Below, piece after piece: positions 33,461-41,078 of a DNA stretch of 64,000 bases. The notes beneath the pieces were generated by a model, which did not search any database, was not told the origin of the DNA, and worked only from the letters and a program-made list of their open reading frames with translations. The DNA lies in contig CAWBFA010000001.1 in NCBI GenBank assembly GCA_963788055.1, forward strand, positions 773,564 through 837,563, in the 5' to 3' direction. Made by a program: the position numbers and the translations under genes. The DNA is from JACCTU01 sp963788055. Lineage in GTDB: Bacteria; Actinomycetota; Thermoleophilia; Gaiellales; Gaiellaceae. Within the stretch, counting starts at the first letter, position 1. Every line of letters begins with the position of its first letter.

Positions 33461-34781
33461 GGAAAGATCTCCGTCGTGCAATCGCCGCCCTGGAGTCGCA
33501 CCTCGTGCGCGCGCGCCGGCCCGCTCGGACGATCGTGGAAGTCGACGAAGAAGTCGCGGTCGACCTCCATCCCGCCCTCGGGATCGCAGTTCACGCGGAG
33601 CAGCCAGGAGCGAAGCTCCGGGTAGAACTGGTTGTCCCAGGTCGAGTAGAGCGAGTTCGTCACGTAGAGCCGGCGCCCGTCGAACGAGAGCTGCAGCATC
33701 TGCGGGCCGCCGTTCAACTCGCGTCCGGCGTCGTTCGGGTTGCCCAGGACGCCGCCGAGCCAGAGCCGCCCGGTCAACCGCGGGTTCGCGGGGTCGGAGA
33801 CGTCGTACTGGCGCAAATCGCCGTGCAGCCAGTTCGAGAGGTAGAGGAACCGGTCGTCCATCGAGAGGACGAGGTCGGTGATCAGGCCCGGCACCGGGAA
33901 AGGCCATCCTTCGAGCTCCACCGGCTCGACCGCGATCACCTGCTGCGCCTCGTACGACCCGTTGGTTCGCTGGAACCGCCACATCGTGCTCGAGAGCGCC
34001 GCGCCGACGAACCCTTCGTCGGCCTCCGGATCGTGCAACCAGCGCACTTCGAGAGGCACGAGACCCGCCTCACCGAGGTCGATCGTCTGCTCGAGCGTCG
34101 CTCGTCGAGGTTCCAGAAGTGCAGTCGACTTCCATAGCGCCCGGCTCCGACATCCTCGAGGTCGAAGCCCGGCTCGAACGCATTCGGCTCGCCGAACTCC
34201 GACGAGATGAGGACGTTCTTACGCGGCTGGTACCAGAAGTCGTAGTTGAACGGCGGCTGCTCGCCGCCGTTCTCCCAGCGACCCTTGACCTCGAAGGTCT
34301 TCGCGTCGAGCACCGCGAAGCCCCCGGCCCCTGCGCCGTCTGCATCGCCGAGCATGCTCACGACGATGTTGTCGCCCGGCATGCAATGGACCGTGTGCGG
34401 ACGCGTGTAGCCGGTCTTTGCGAGGAGCTCGTCCCGCTCGATCACCTTCTCGACCCGTGGCCGGCGCGGATCGTCCGCGACGTTGACCACATTGATCCGC
34501 GATGAACGGAAACCGGGCAGGATGAGATGTGAGCGGTCGGGGCCGTGGCAGGCCGAGCTGCAGCGATTCCAGCCGAAGTGGTGCAGCTCGTCGCCGACGT
34601 TCGGCATCGGCGTCTCGTGCAGGATCCGCCCGTCCTCGGCGTCGACGACGGCGAGGAAATCCGGAGCCTCGACGCCCGTGCCCTCGTGGAGGCAGGCGAG
34701 GTAGAGGAACTCCTCCTGGGGCGCTTTCAGGGCCTCCTGAGGCGAGCCGTAGAACGAAGCGGGGGCGCTGTGACCGTGCAT
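33457..34781 (-). CDS. Selenium-binding protein 56 family (methanethiol oxidase-like), one frame change near 34090
   Basis: About 440 aa of the SBP56 beta-propeller family, whose members include human SELENBP1 and bacterial MtoX methanethiol oxidases that use copper. Recognisable blocks are EEFLYLACLHEGTGVEAPDF, HHFGWNRCSSACHG, RPHTVHCMPGDNIVVSMLGD, NYDFWYQPRKNVLISSEFGE, FLYLSNWLHGDLRQYDVSDP and the end ARAHEVRLQGGDCTTEIFP. The family's metal-site His residues (HTVHC, HGDLRQYD, RAHE) are present. A one-base loss after GACGAGCG shifts the frame. The ATG at 34781 has a strong GGAGGAG. It is first gene of the TetR operon. Confidence 0.87.
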
Positions 34782-34806
34782 TGCTCCTCCTTTGACGAGC
34801 GCCTAA

Positions 34807-34829
34807 GTCAGATGTCTTAGTCATCTGAC
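34807..34829. promoter_or_regulatory. Candidate TetR operator, 23-bp palindrome
   Basis: GTCAGATG, 7-nt centre TCTTAGT, CATCTGAC: perfect 8-bp half sites 26 bp upstream of the selenium-binding protein start. The size and half-site spacing suit a TetR-family dimer. Confidence 0.6.
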
Positions 34830-34847
34830 CAAATCCTGAGGCTGCTG

Positions 34848-35447
34848 TCAAGGGCCGAGGGCGGCCCCGAGCTGCACGAAGTCCTCGAACGGCTCGTAGG
34901 CGACCCCCTCTCGCTCGAGGTAACCGGCAAGCCCCTCGCGGGCAAAGACGCGATCGGCCGCGAGGGCTGCGCAGTGATCCGAGTAACCGTCACCCACGTA
35001 CACCACCGACGAGCCGCTTGGCAGGCCGGCGCGCTTGCAAGCCTGCCCACACTCCGCGCACTGCGCCTCGTCACGCCAGATCGGGTGCCACCCATCCGCG
35101 CGCACGTCCAGGCGGTTCGCGTGCACCTCGAGCGAGACCCCTTCGCGCTCGAGCACAGGTTCGATCAGCTCCATGAACCCGCTCGAGAGGACGACCGGCC
35201 GGTGCTCCTCGGCGAACTCGCGGAAGCCGCGGCGCACCGTGACGTGCTTGCGGACCCAGGCGACCGCGTCCTCGAGCGGCAGGGTGAGCGTTGCCATCTC
35301 GATCCGGATCACGTCGTGCAGCGAAAGCTCGCGCCCGAGCTCGCCTTCGGTCTGCGCGTAGATCTCGCGGTCGCCGAACTCCTCGATGATCATGTGCAGC
35401 CCGTCGACCTCGGTGACGGTGCCGTCCCAGTCGAGGACGACGCTCAA
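34848..35447 (-). CDS. HAD-superfamily phosphatase (MtnX/phosphoserine phosphatase-like)
   Basis: A small HAD phosphatase of 199 aa. Motif I is LDWDGTVTEVD (nucleophile Asp near residue 7), motif II is VVLSSGFMELIEPV, and the motif III/IV region is VVYVGDGYSDHCAALAADRV. The protein resembles MtnX-type and thrH-like phosphatases, with an inserted Cys pair (AQCAECGQACKRAG) that could bind metal. The start is a TTG at 35447, 1 bp after the hmgA stop, so it is probably translated with hmgA. The substrate is not evident. Confidence 0.85.
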   Translation of the reverse strand: MSVVLDWDGTVTEVDGLHMIIEEFGDREIYAQTEGELGRELSLHDVIRIEMATLTLPLEDAVAWVRKHVTVRRGFREFAEEHRPVVLSSGFMELIEPVLEREGVSLEVHANRLDVRADGWHPIWRDEAQCAECGQACKRAGLPSGSSVVYVGDGYSDHCAALAADRVFAREGLAGYLEREGVAYEPFEDFVQLGAALGP

Positions 35448-35448
35448 G

Positions 35449-36657
35449 TCAGAAATGCGAGGTGACGCCCGCCGGGTTCTCGTCTGCGTCGGCCGGCTGC
35501 TCGGCGTTCTCGTACCACGAGTACGCGTACTTCCCGTCGTCCAGCTTCTTCGCCGTCTGTGTGAGCTTCAGCGGGTGGAAGGTGTCGCACATAACGGCGA
35601 GCTCGTGGGTCTCGGTCATCCCGATCGAGCGCTCGGCGAGCCCCGGCTGCGGGCCGTGCGGCAGGCCCGACGGGTGCAGCGTGATCGAGCCGATCTCGAT
35701 GCCCTTGCGCGACGAGAAGTTCCCGTCGACGTAGTAGATCATCTCCTCGCTCTGAAGATTCGAGTGGTGGTACGGGATCGGCAACGCCATCGGGTCGAAG
35801 TCGAGCTTGCGCGGACAGAACGAGCAGATCACGAAGTTCCGGCCCTGGAAGGTCTGGTGCGACGGCGGCGGCATGTGGATGCGCCCGGTGATCGGCTCGA
35901 AGTCGCGGATGTTGAACGTCCACGGATAGAGGTAGCCGTCCCAGCCGACCACGTCGAACGGGTGGTAATCGACGACGTAATCCTGGTAGCCGTCGCGCAC
36001 GCGCACCTTGACGAGGAACTCGCCCTTCTCGCGGATCGTCTTCAGCTCGGTCGGCGCGTGGATGTCGCGGTGGTAGTAGGGCGCGTGCTCCATCAACTGG
36101 CCGTAGTGGTTGCGGTAGCGCTTCGGGATCTCGATCAGACCGGGCGTCTCGAAGAGCAGGTGGCGCTCGGGCAGCGAGTCGGGGACGAACCGGTACGTCG
36201 TGCCGCGCGGAATCACGACGTAGTCGCCCTGTGCATACGACAGGTCGCCGAACGTCGTCTCGAGCGTGCCTCCGCCCTCGTGCACGAAGTACACCTCGTC
36301 GCCCTCGCCGTTGCGGAAGAAGTAGTCCATGCGCTCGGTCGGGCGCACGAGCGAGATCTCGACGTCGTTGTTCCACATCAGCAGCGTGCGGCCGTTGATC
36401 GGGTCTCCCTCGGGTTTCACGTCCCACGTCGTGAAGTGCCGGTGCGCGTGCGCGTCCGGGACCCACTCTTCGCGCTTGATCGGCTCGAAGTCGCCGAGCT
36501 TCTGGACCCGGCAAGGCGACGTCAGGTGGTAGAGGATCGACTCGTTCCCCGAGAAGCCCTCGAGGCCCATGACCTCCTCCGTCAGCAGCGTGCCGTTGTC
36601 CCGGAACTGGATGTGCCGCTTGCGCGGAAGGTCGCCGAGGCGCTGATAGAAGGGCAT
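35449..36657 (-). CDS. hmgA: Homogentisate 1,2-dioxygenase
   Basis: An iron dioxygenase that opens the ring of homogentisate to maleylacetoacetate, the central step of tyrosine breakdown. The 402-aa protein is a two-cupin enzyme. It has LVRPTERMDYFFRNGEGDEV, YVVIPRGTTYRFVPDSLPER, GYQDYVVDYHPFDVVGWDGY, the metal-ligand region SFCPRKLDFDPMALPIPYHH and LHPSGLPHGPQPGLAE. TAACCT is exactly 6 nt before the ATG. hpd (44410) and an FAH-family hydrolase (38914) are encoded nearby and complete the route in part. Confidence 0.94.
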   Translation of the reverse strand: MPFYQRLGDLPRKRHIQFRDNGTLLTEEVMGLEGFSGNESILYHLTSPCRVQKLGDFEPIKREEWVPDAHAHRHFTTWDVKPEGDPINGRTLLMWNNDVEISLVRPTERMDYFFRNGEGDEVYFVHEGGGTLETTFGDLSYAQGDYVVIPRGTTYRFVPDSLPERHLLFETPGLIEIPKRYRNHYGQLMEHAPYYHRDIHAPTELKTIREKGEFLVKVRVRDGYQDYVVDYHPFDVVGWDGYLYPWTFNIRDFEPITGRIHMPPPSHQTFQGRNFVICSFCPRKLDFDPMALPIPYHHSNLQSEEMIYYVDGNFSSRKGIEIGSITLHPSGLPHGPQPGLAERSIGMTETHELAVMCDTFHPLKLTQTAKKLDDGKYAYSWYENAEQPADADENPAGVTSHF

Positions 36658-36663
36658 GGCGCC

Positions 36664-36669
36664 AGGTTA
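36664..36669 (-). promoter_or_regulatory. Leaderless-type -10 box of hmgA
   Basis: TAACCT on the minus strand, 6 nt before ATG 36657. Confidence 0.6.
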
Positions 36670-37636
36670 CCCCGTGGCGAGCGCAGCAAGACGCGTCGCT
36701 ACCGCGGGGGCGAACTTGAAGCCGTGGCCCGAACAGGCCGAACCGACGACGATCCGCCCGTGCCGCTCGAGCACGAACGAGTGGTCGGGCGTCAGCGTGT
36801 AGAGGCACGTGTCGGAGGCGACGGGCGGGCCGGCCTCCGGAAAGCGCTCGCGTACCCACTCGGCCGTCGCGTCGACGAGCGCGGGGTCGGGCTCGACTTC
36901 CTCGTCGGGGTTCGCGGCCGGGCCGGCGATGTGCGCCCCCGCCTTCAGCCCGTGCAGCGGGTCGCGGAGCGCGTACATCGCCTCGCCGGGCCCGCGCCCA
37001 TACTCGATCAACGAGGGAACGGAGCGTTCGAGCGGGAAGTAGACGACCGTCTCACGCGTGACGGCGACGTCGAGCTCGATCCCTTCCGCAGCGAGCAAGG
37101 GCTTTGCCCAGCTGCCCGCCGTGACGACGACCACGTCGGCGTCGAGAGCGGCGAGCGACTCGACCCTGGCGCGTTCTCTGACCATCGCTCCGTGCTGCCT
37201 CGCAACGGTGGCGAACGCTCGCAAGCGCACGATCGGCGAGCGAGATCCCTGCTTCGAGCTGCAGCAGCACACGATGCTCCGCGCGGATGCCGAAGCGCAG
37301 TTCAACCGCTTCAGGATCGAGCGCCTCCCAGGGCACTCCGCACGCGTCGAGCGCCTCCTCAGAGGTCTCGCCGAGCTCGAGGAGGCCTGTGTATTCGATG
37401 AGCCGTTCACCGCTTTCCTCCTCGAGTGCGCGCCACCCTTCGTGCGCCTCCTGCGCGAGTTGCACCCAATGCTGCTCGGGGTATGAGAGCCGGAAGATGC
37501 GCGAGCGTCCGTGGCTCGACCCGAGGCGATGGTCGAGCTCATGCTGCTCGTAGACGACGACCTCGTGTCCGCCGCGCGCGAGCGCGGCCGCGGTAGCGAG
37601 CCCGTTGACGCCCGCTCCCACGACGGCAACACGCAT
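36667..37636 (-). CDS. FAD-dependent amine oxidase, monomeric sarcosine oxidase type, one frame change near 37225
   Basis: About 322 aa after repair. The N-terminal dinucleotide-binding motif is VAVVGAGVNGLATAAALARG, followed by GHEVVVYEQHELDHRLGSSHG and RIFRLSYPEQHWVQLAQEAH, which are typical of sarcosine/N-methyltryptophan oxidases. The frame slips near 37220-37235. The second half has DVVVVTAGSWAKPLLAAEGI, DTCLYTLTPDHSFVLERHG and VVGSACSGHGFKFAPAVATR. The Cys that binds FAD covalently in this family corresponds to CLYT. Such enzymes demethylate sarcosine or related amino acids. GACAAT lies 6 nt before ATG 37636. Confidence 0.85.
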
Positions 37637-37673
37637 GCTCGCATTGTCGCCTAGGGCAGGGTCAAGCCAAAGA

Positions 37674-37701
37674 GAAGGGCGGGCCGCCCAGCCCGCCCTT
37701 C
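37674..37701 (-). terminator. Terminator of the Thr-rich secreted protein gene
   Basis: A perfect 11-bp stem (GAAGGGCGGGC / GCCCGCCCTTC, loop 6 nt) about 34 nt beyond the stop at 37735, followed on the minus strand by TCTCTTTGG. Confidence 0.7.
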
Positions 37702-37734
37702 CTGTGGGAGTGAAGCGTCGCCGGTCTCAGGCGA

Positions 37735-38343
37735 TCACTTCTTGCCGCCGCCCTTCGTGTGGCCGTGGCCGGACTTGCCCTGGCCCCTGCTGTTTCCCCG
37801 GGCGTTCGCGCCCTGGGAGTGCTTCGGCTTCTGCTGCTTCTTCGCCTTCGACGTCGACGCGGTCGTCGTCGCGGCGGTCGTGGTCGCGGCTGTCGTCGTT
37901 TGTGCTGAGGTCGTTCCGGTCGTGGTCGCGCACGGACCTTCCGCGTCGCCGTGAGCCAGGTGTGCCGTAAGCGCGCTCCGGCTGACCTCGATCTGGACGC
38001 CGGGGTTCTTCTTGGAGCCGGTCTTGTGGCAGAGCACGACCTTGTGCGCCTTCGTCGCACTGGTCTCGCTCGCCGATGCAGCGCCGGTCGTCGTCGATCC
38101 CGTCGTGGTGGTGCCGGTCGTCGTCGTTGCAGTCACGTTTGCGCCGGTCGTCGTCGTCCCGGTCGTTCCCGTTGCGGTCGACCCGGTCGATGTCGTCGTC
38201 CCTCCGGTCGTCGTCGTCGCGGTGGAAGTCGTCTCCTCTGCGGCGGCGAGGATCGGCAGCTTCGGAACGTTGCTCGCGGCGAGGGCGCCACCGGCGAAGA
38301 GCGCGGCCAGCCCGAGCACTACGAGGATTCGTGTCATGAACAC
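37735..38343 (-). CDS. Secreted Thr-rich low-complexity protein with a conserved Cys/His core
   Basis: A 202-aa exported protein. The signal peptide is MFMTRILVVLGLAALFAGGALA. Two long Thr/Ala/Gly-rich stretches (about residues 37-90 and 145-170) flank a compact core, AHKVVLCHKTGSKKNPGVQI followed by SALTAHLAHGDAEGPC. The tail is Lys/Gly/His-rich. Cores of this type (CHKTG...H.AHGD...C) recur in secreted actinobacterial proteins and suggest a small metal- or disulfide-stabilised fold. The Thr-rich parts are likely O-glycosylated wall spacers. Function unknown. Confidence 0.75.
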   Translation of the reverse strand: MFMTRILVVLGLAALFAGGALAASNVPKLPILAAAEETTSTATTTTGGTTTSTGSTATGTTGTTTTGANVTATTTTGTTTTGSTTTGAASASETSATKAHKVVLCHKTGSKKNPGVQIEVSRSALTAHLAHGDAEGPCATTTGTTSAQTTTAATTTAATTTASTSKAKKQQKPKHSQGANARGNSRGQGKSGHGHTKGGGKK

Positions 38344-38418
38344 TGAGATGCCCGAGCCGCCCAGGACTTGCGGTCTGTCCCTCGGACGAGGGACTGCAGC
38401 CAGCAGAGCGGCGCCGAG

Positions 38419-38886
38419 TCAGCGCAGCGGCGTCCGCAGGAGCTCGATGTTCCGGACCCAGAGAGTGCCCGGCCCGTCGAACGCGACATTGAGCCGGACC
38501 AGGTCAGGGCGCTCGCCCGCCTTGAGGTTGAACGGCACCTCGTACGACGACCAGCCGGTCGTGCCCTTCGCCTTCTGGTGAACGCCCTTTGAGAAGAACT
38601 CGCCGCGACCGGGAAATCGACACCACAGCTCGAGGTAGGCGCCACCCTCCACGTCGACCGCCTTCAGCTCCGCGCGGTAGGTCAGCAAGCAGCGCTCGAC
38701 ACCTGGCTCGTCGAGCTCGAAGAGGCGAACGGAACCTGGCTCTCGCGCGTCGATCCGCCATCCACCCTCGTCGGTCGATATCCCGCTTTCTGTGATCGGA
38801 CGGTCGGAGGCGGTGAACGTTCGGAGGGTCTCGGTCGGACCCGCGGGCTCTGGCCGTTTGAACATCGATCTCAGCCGGTCCAGCAC
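38419..38886 (-). CDS. Hypothetical protein with a carbohydrate-binding-like jelly-roll domain
   Basis: A 155-aa cytosolic protein. From residue 30 the strand pattern and the blocks YLELWCRFPGRGEFFSKGV, GTTGWSSYEVPFNLKAGERP and LVRLNVAFDGPGTLWVRNIE look like a jelly-roll domain found in several uncharacterised bacterial proteins. No catalytic residues are recognisable. GTG 38886 has TAGGAT exactly 6 nt upstream. It is probably monocistronic. Confidence 0.7.
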   Translation of the reverse strand: MLDRLRSMFKRPEPAGPTETLRTFTASDRPITESGISTDEGGWRIDAREPGSVRLFELDEPGVERCLLTYRAELKAVDVEGGAYLELWCRFPGRGEFFSKGVHQKAKGTTGWSSYEVPFNLKAGERPDLVRLNVAFDGPGTLWVRNIELLRTPLR

Positions 38887-38892
38887 ACGGGC

Positions 38893-38898
38893 ATCCTA
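38893..38898 (-). promoter_or_regulatory. Leaderless-type -10 box of the jelly-roll protein gene
   Basis: TAGGAT on the minus strand, 6 nt before GTG 38886. Confidence 0.6.
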
Positions 38899-38913
38899 GG
38901 GATCGCAGTCGAA

Positions 38914-39717
38914 CTAGTCGGCCACGGTGTTGCGCAGAACGCCGATTCCCTCGACTTCGAGCTCGACGACGTCGCCTCGCTGCAGCCAACGGCCGTCGCC
39001 GAGCTCGAGGATGCAACCCGTCCCGACCGTGCCCGAGCCGATCACGTCGCCGGGAGCGAGCCTCGTGTTCCGCGCGGCCTGCTCGACGATGCGCTCCCAC
39101 GGCCAATGCAGGTCACGCAGGTTTCCGCGTGAGCGCTCCTCACCGTTGACGCGCGCGACCATCTCCGCCTCGCGGCCCTCGAACTCGTCAGGTGTGACGA
39201 CGATCGGTCCGAGACTCGTCGCGAAGTCTTTCCCCTTCGCGGGTCCGAGCCCGACCTTCATCTCGAGCCGCTGCAGGTCGCGCGCCGACCAGTCGTTCAG
39301 GACCGTGAACCCGCCGACCCGGCCCTCGGCGCCGATGATCGCGGCGACCTCGAGCTCGTAGTCGAGCTCCTGCGTGCCTTCGGGGTACGGGACTGTGTCC
39401 TCGGGGCCGTAGATCGCGGCCGGATTGGAGAAGTAGAAGACCGGGAGCTCGTACCACTCGGGCGGAACCTCGAGGCCGCGGCGCGCGCGCGCCGTCTTCA
39501 CGTGCTGCTCGAAGGCGTAGAAGTCGCGCACCGACGGCGGATGCAGGACGGGCGGGCGCAGGTCGACCTCGTCCAGACGGAACTCGGCGTGCTCGCGCGC
39601 ACTGCCCCCTCCGGTGAAGAATGACTGCAGCGTCTGAGCCGCGAGCTGGATCACGCGGTCGCCCTCGATCCGTCCCGGCCACCCGCGTTGAAGGTGCTTC
39701 CCCTTCGGACTGAACAT
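38914..39717 (-). CDS. Fumarylacetoacetate hydrolase family protein
   Basis: A 267-aa protein of the FAH superfamily. It has the N-terminal block VLHPPSVRDFYAFEQHV, metal-binding acidic residues in QELDYELEVAAIIG, the signature FTVLNDWSARDLQRLEM and the closing GDVIGSGTVGTGCILELGDG. With hpd and hmgA nearby it is the best candidate for the last step of homogentisate breakdown, fumarylacetoacetate to fumarate and acetoacetate. The superfamily also holds other diketone hydrolases and isomerases, so the substrate is inferred from context. No maleylacetoacetate isomerase was seen in the window. Confidence 0.88.
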   Translation of the reverse strand: MFSPKGKHLQRGWPGRIEGDRVIQLAAQTLQSFFTGGGSAREHAEFRLDEVDLRPPVLHPPSVRDFYAFEQHVKTARARRGLEVPPEWYELPVFYFSNPAAIYGPEDTVPYPEGTQELDYELEVAAIIGAEGRVGGFTVLNDWSARDLQRLEMKVGLGPAKGKDFATSLGPIVVTPDEFEGREAEMVARVNGEERSRGNLRDLHWPWERIVEQAARNTRLAPGDVIGSGTVGTGCILELGDGRWLQRGDVVELEVEGIGVLRNTVAD

Positions 39718-39730
39718 GCAGAGCTTCAGG

Positions 39731-41066
39731 TCAGGGCTCCGTGTGGACGATGATCTCGCCGATCTCCGGCTGCTCGCGCCGGATTCGCTCCTCGACGCGG
39801 CTCGCCTGCGCGTGCGCGTCCGCGAGCGGCGTCGCGCCGTCGACGCTGAGCGTCAGGTGCGCGACGACGCCGTCCGGGTCGGCTTCTGAGGAACCGCAGC
39901 TCGCGCGGCGCGCGGCCTGTTTCCTCGCGGACGAGCTGCTCGATGGCAGCGCGGTCGCGCTCGACCTCCCAGCCTCGTGCCACCTCGGCCAAGGGCTCGA
40001 GGTGCGTCTGCACGCGGGCGGCCTCCGGGACGGCGGCGCGGATCGAGCGTTCGACACGCTCGGCCAGCTCGTGTGCGTCATTGAGCGGAAGGTCGCCGGG
40101 GAGCTTGAGATGAAGGGAGATCTCCAGCTCCCGCCCGACGTTCAGCACGGTCACGTTGTGCACCTCGCGCACACCCGGAACGGCGAGCGCCGCCGCGTGC
40201 GCGCGGTCCCTCACCTCCTGCTCGTCTCCCGGCTCGACGTGCACGACGACGTCGCTCTTCGGAAGCGCTTCTCGCACCGCGTCCTCGACGGCGTCCGCCG
40301 CCGCATGACCCTGGCCGACCGCAGCCCCGGCGGGGACGCCGATCACGACGTCGGCGAACTGCCTGCCGCCCGCCTGCCTCATGCGCAGCCGGCGCAGCTC
40401 GACGCCCTCGACCCCCGTGATCGCGGCGCGAGCGACGTCCTCGACCTCGTCCGGCACAGCTGTCCATCAGCACGTCGACGTTGCGGCGCACGAGGCGCAC
40501 GGCCGCTGCGATCACGAGGACCGCGACGAAGAGCGCGGCGACTGCATCGCCCTCCGGGTGTCCGGCGTTTGCGAAGGCCAGCCCGACGAGCACCGCGGTC
40601 GAGCCGGCGAGGTCACTTGCGAAGTGCAGCGCATTCGACTCGAGCGCCGCGCTGTCGTACTCCCGTGCGGCGCGGAACGAGAGCGTCATGCGGCTCGCGT
40701 CGACCACGATCACGACGAGCACGACCGCGAACGCCCACCACGCGATCTCGAGCTCGGGGGGTTCCGAGAAGCGGCGCACTGCCGCGATCGCGACCGCGAC
40801 GCTGAGCAGCGCGAGGATCGACGCCTCTGCAAGCGCGGCGAGATGCTCGGCCTTGCCGTGGCCGTAGGCGTGGTGCCGGTCCGCCGGCCTGACTGCGATT
40901 CCCACCGCGAAGAACGTCAGCAGCGCCGCGACGAGGTCTGTGCCGGAGTGGAGTGCCTCGGAGAGCAGCCCGAGACTCCCGGTCGCGAGTCCGGTCACGA
41001 GCTTCAGGACGAGGAGCGCCGCCGCGGCGAAAACGGAGACGAGAGCAGTTCGGCGCTGTGGCGTCA
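39731..41066 (-). CDS. Cation diffusion facilitator (CDF) family transporter, two frame changes (near 40460 and 39890)
   Basis: An inner-membrane divalent-metal/proton antiporter of about 445 aa after repair. The membrane part (six helices) has GSLGLLSEALHSGTDLVAAL and HHAYGHGKAEHLAALAEASI, with the metal-site His and Asp residues, and ALHFASDLAGSTAVLVGLAF. The frame shifts after DVLMD. The cytosolic part then has two or three tandem CDF dimerisation-like domains (VEGVELRRLRMRQAGGRQFA; VREVHNVTVLNVGRELEISL; and, after another shift, VVAHLTLSVDGATPL ending EIIVHTEP). The extra C-terminal domains make it longer than a basic CDF. The metal cannot be told. Divergent from the cyclase gene, 12 bp apart. 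Confidence 0.83.
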
Positions 41067-41078
41067 TACTCGCAAAGC

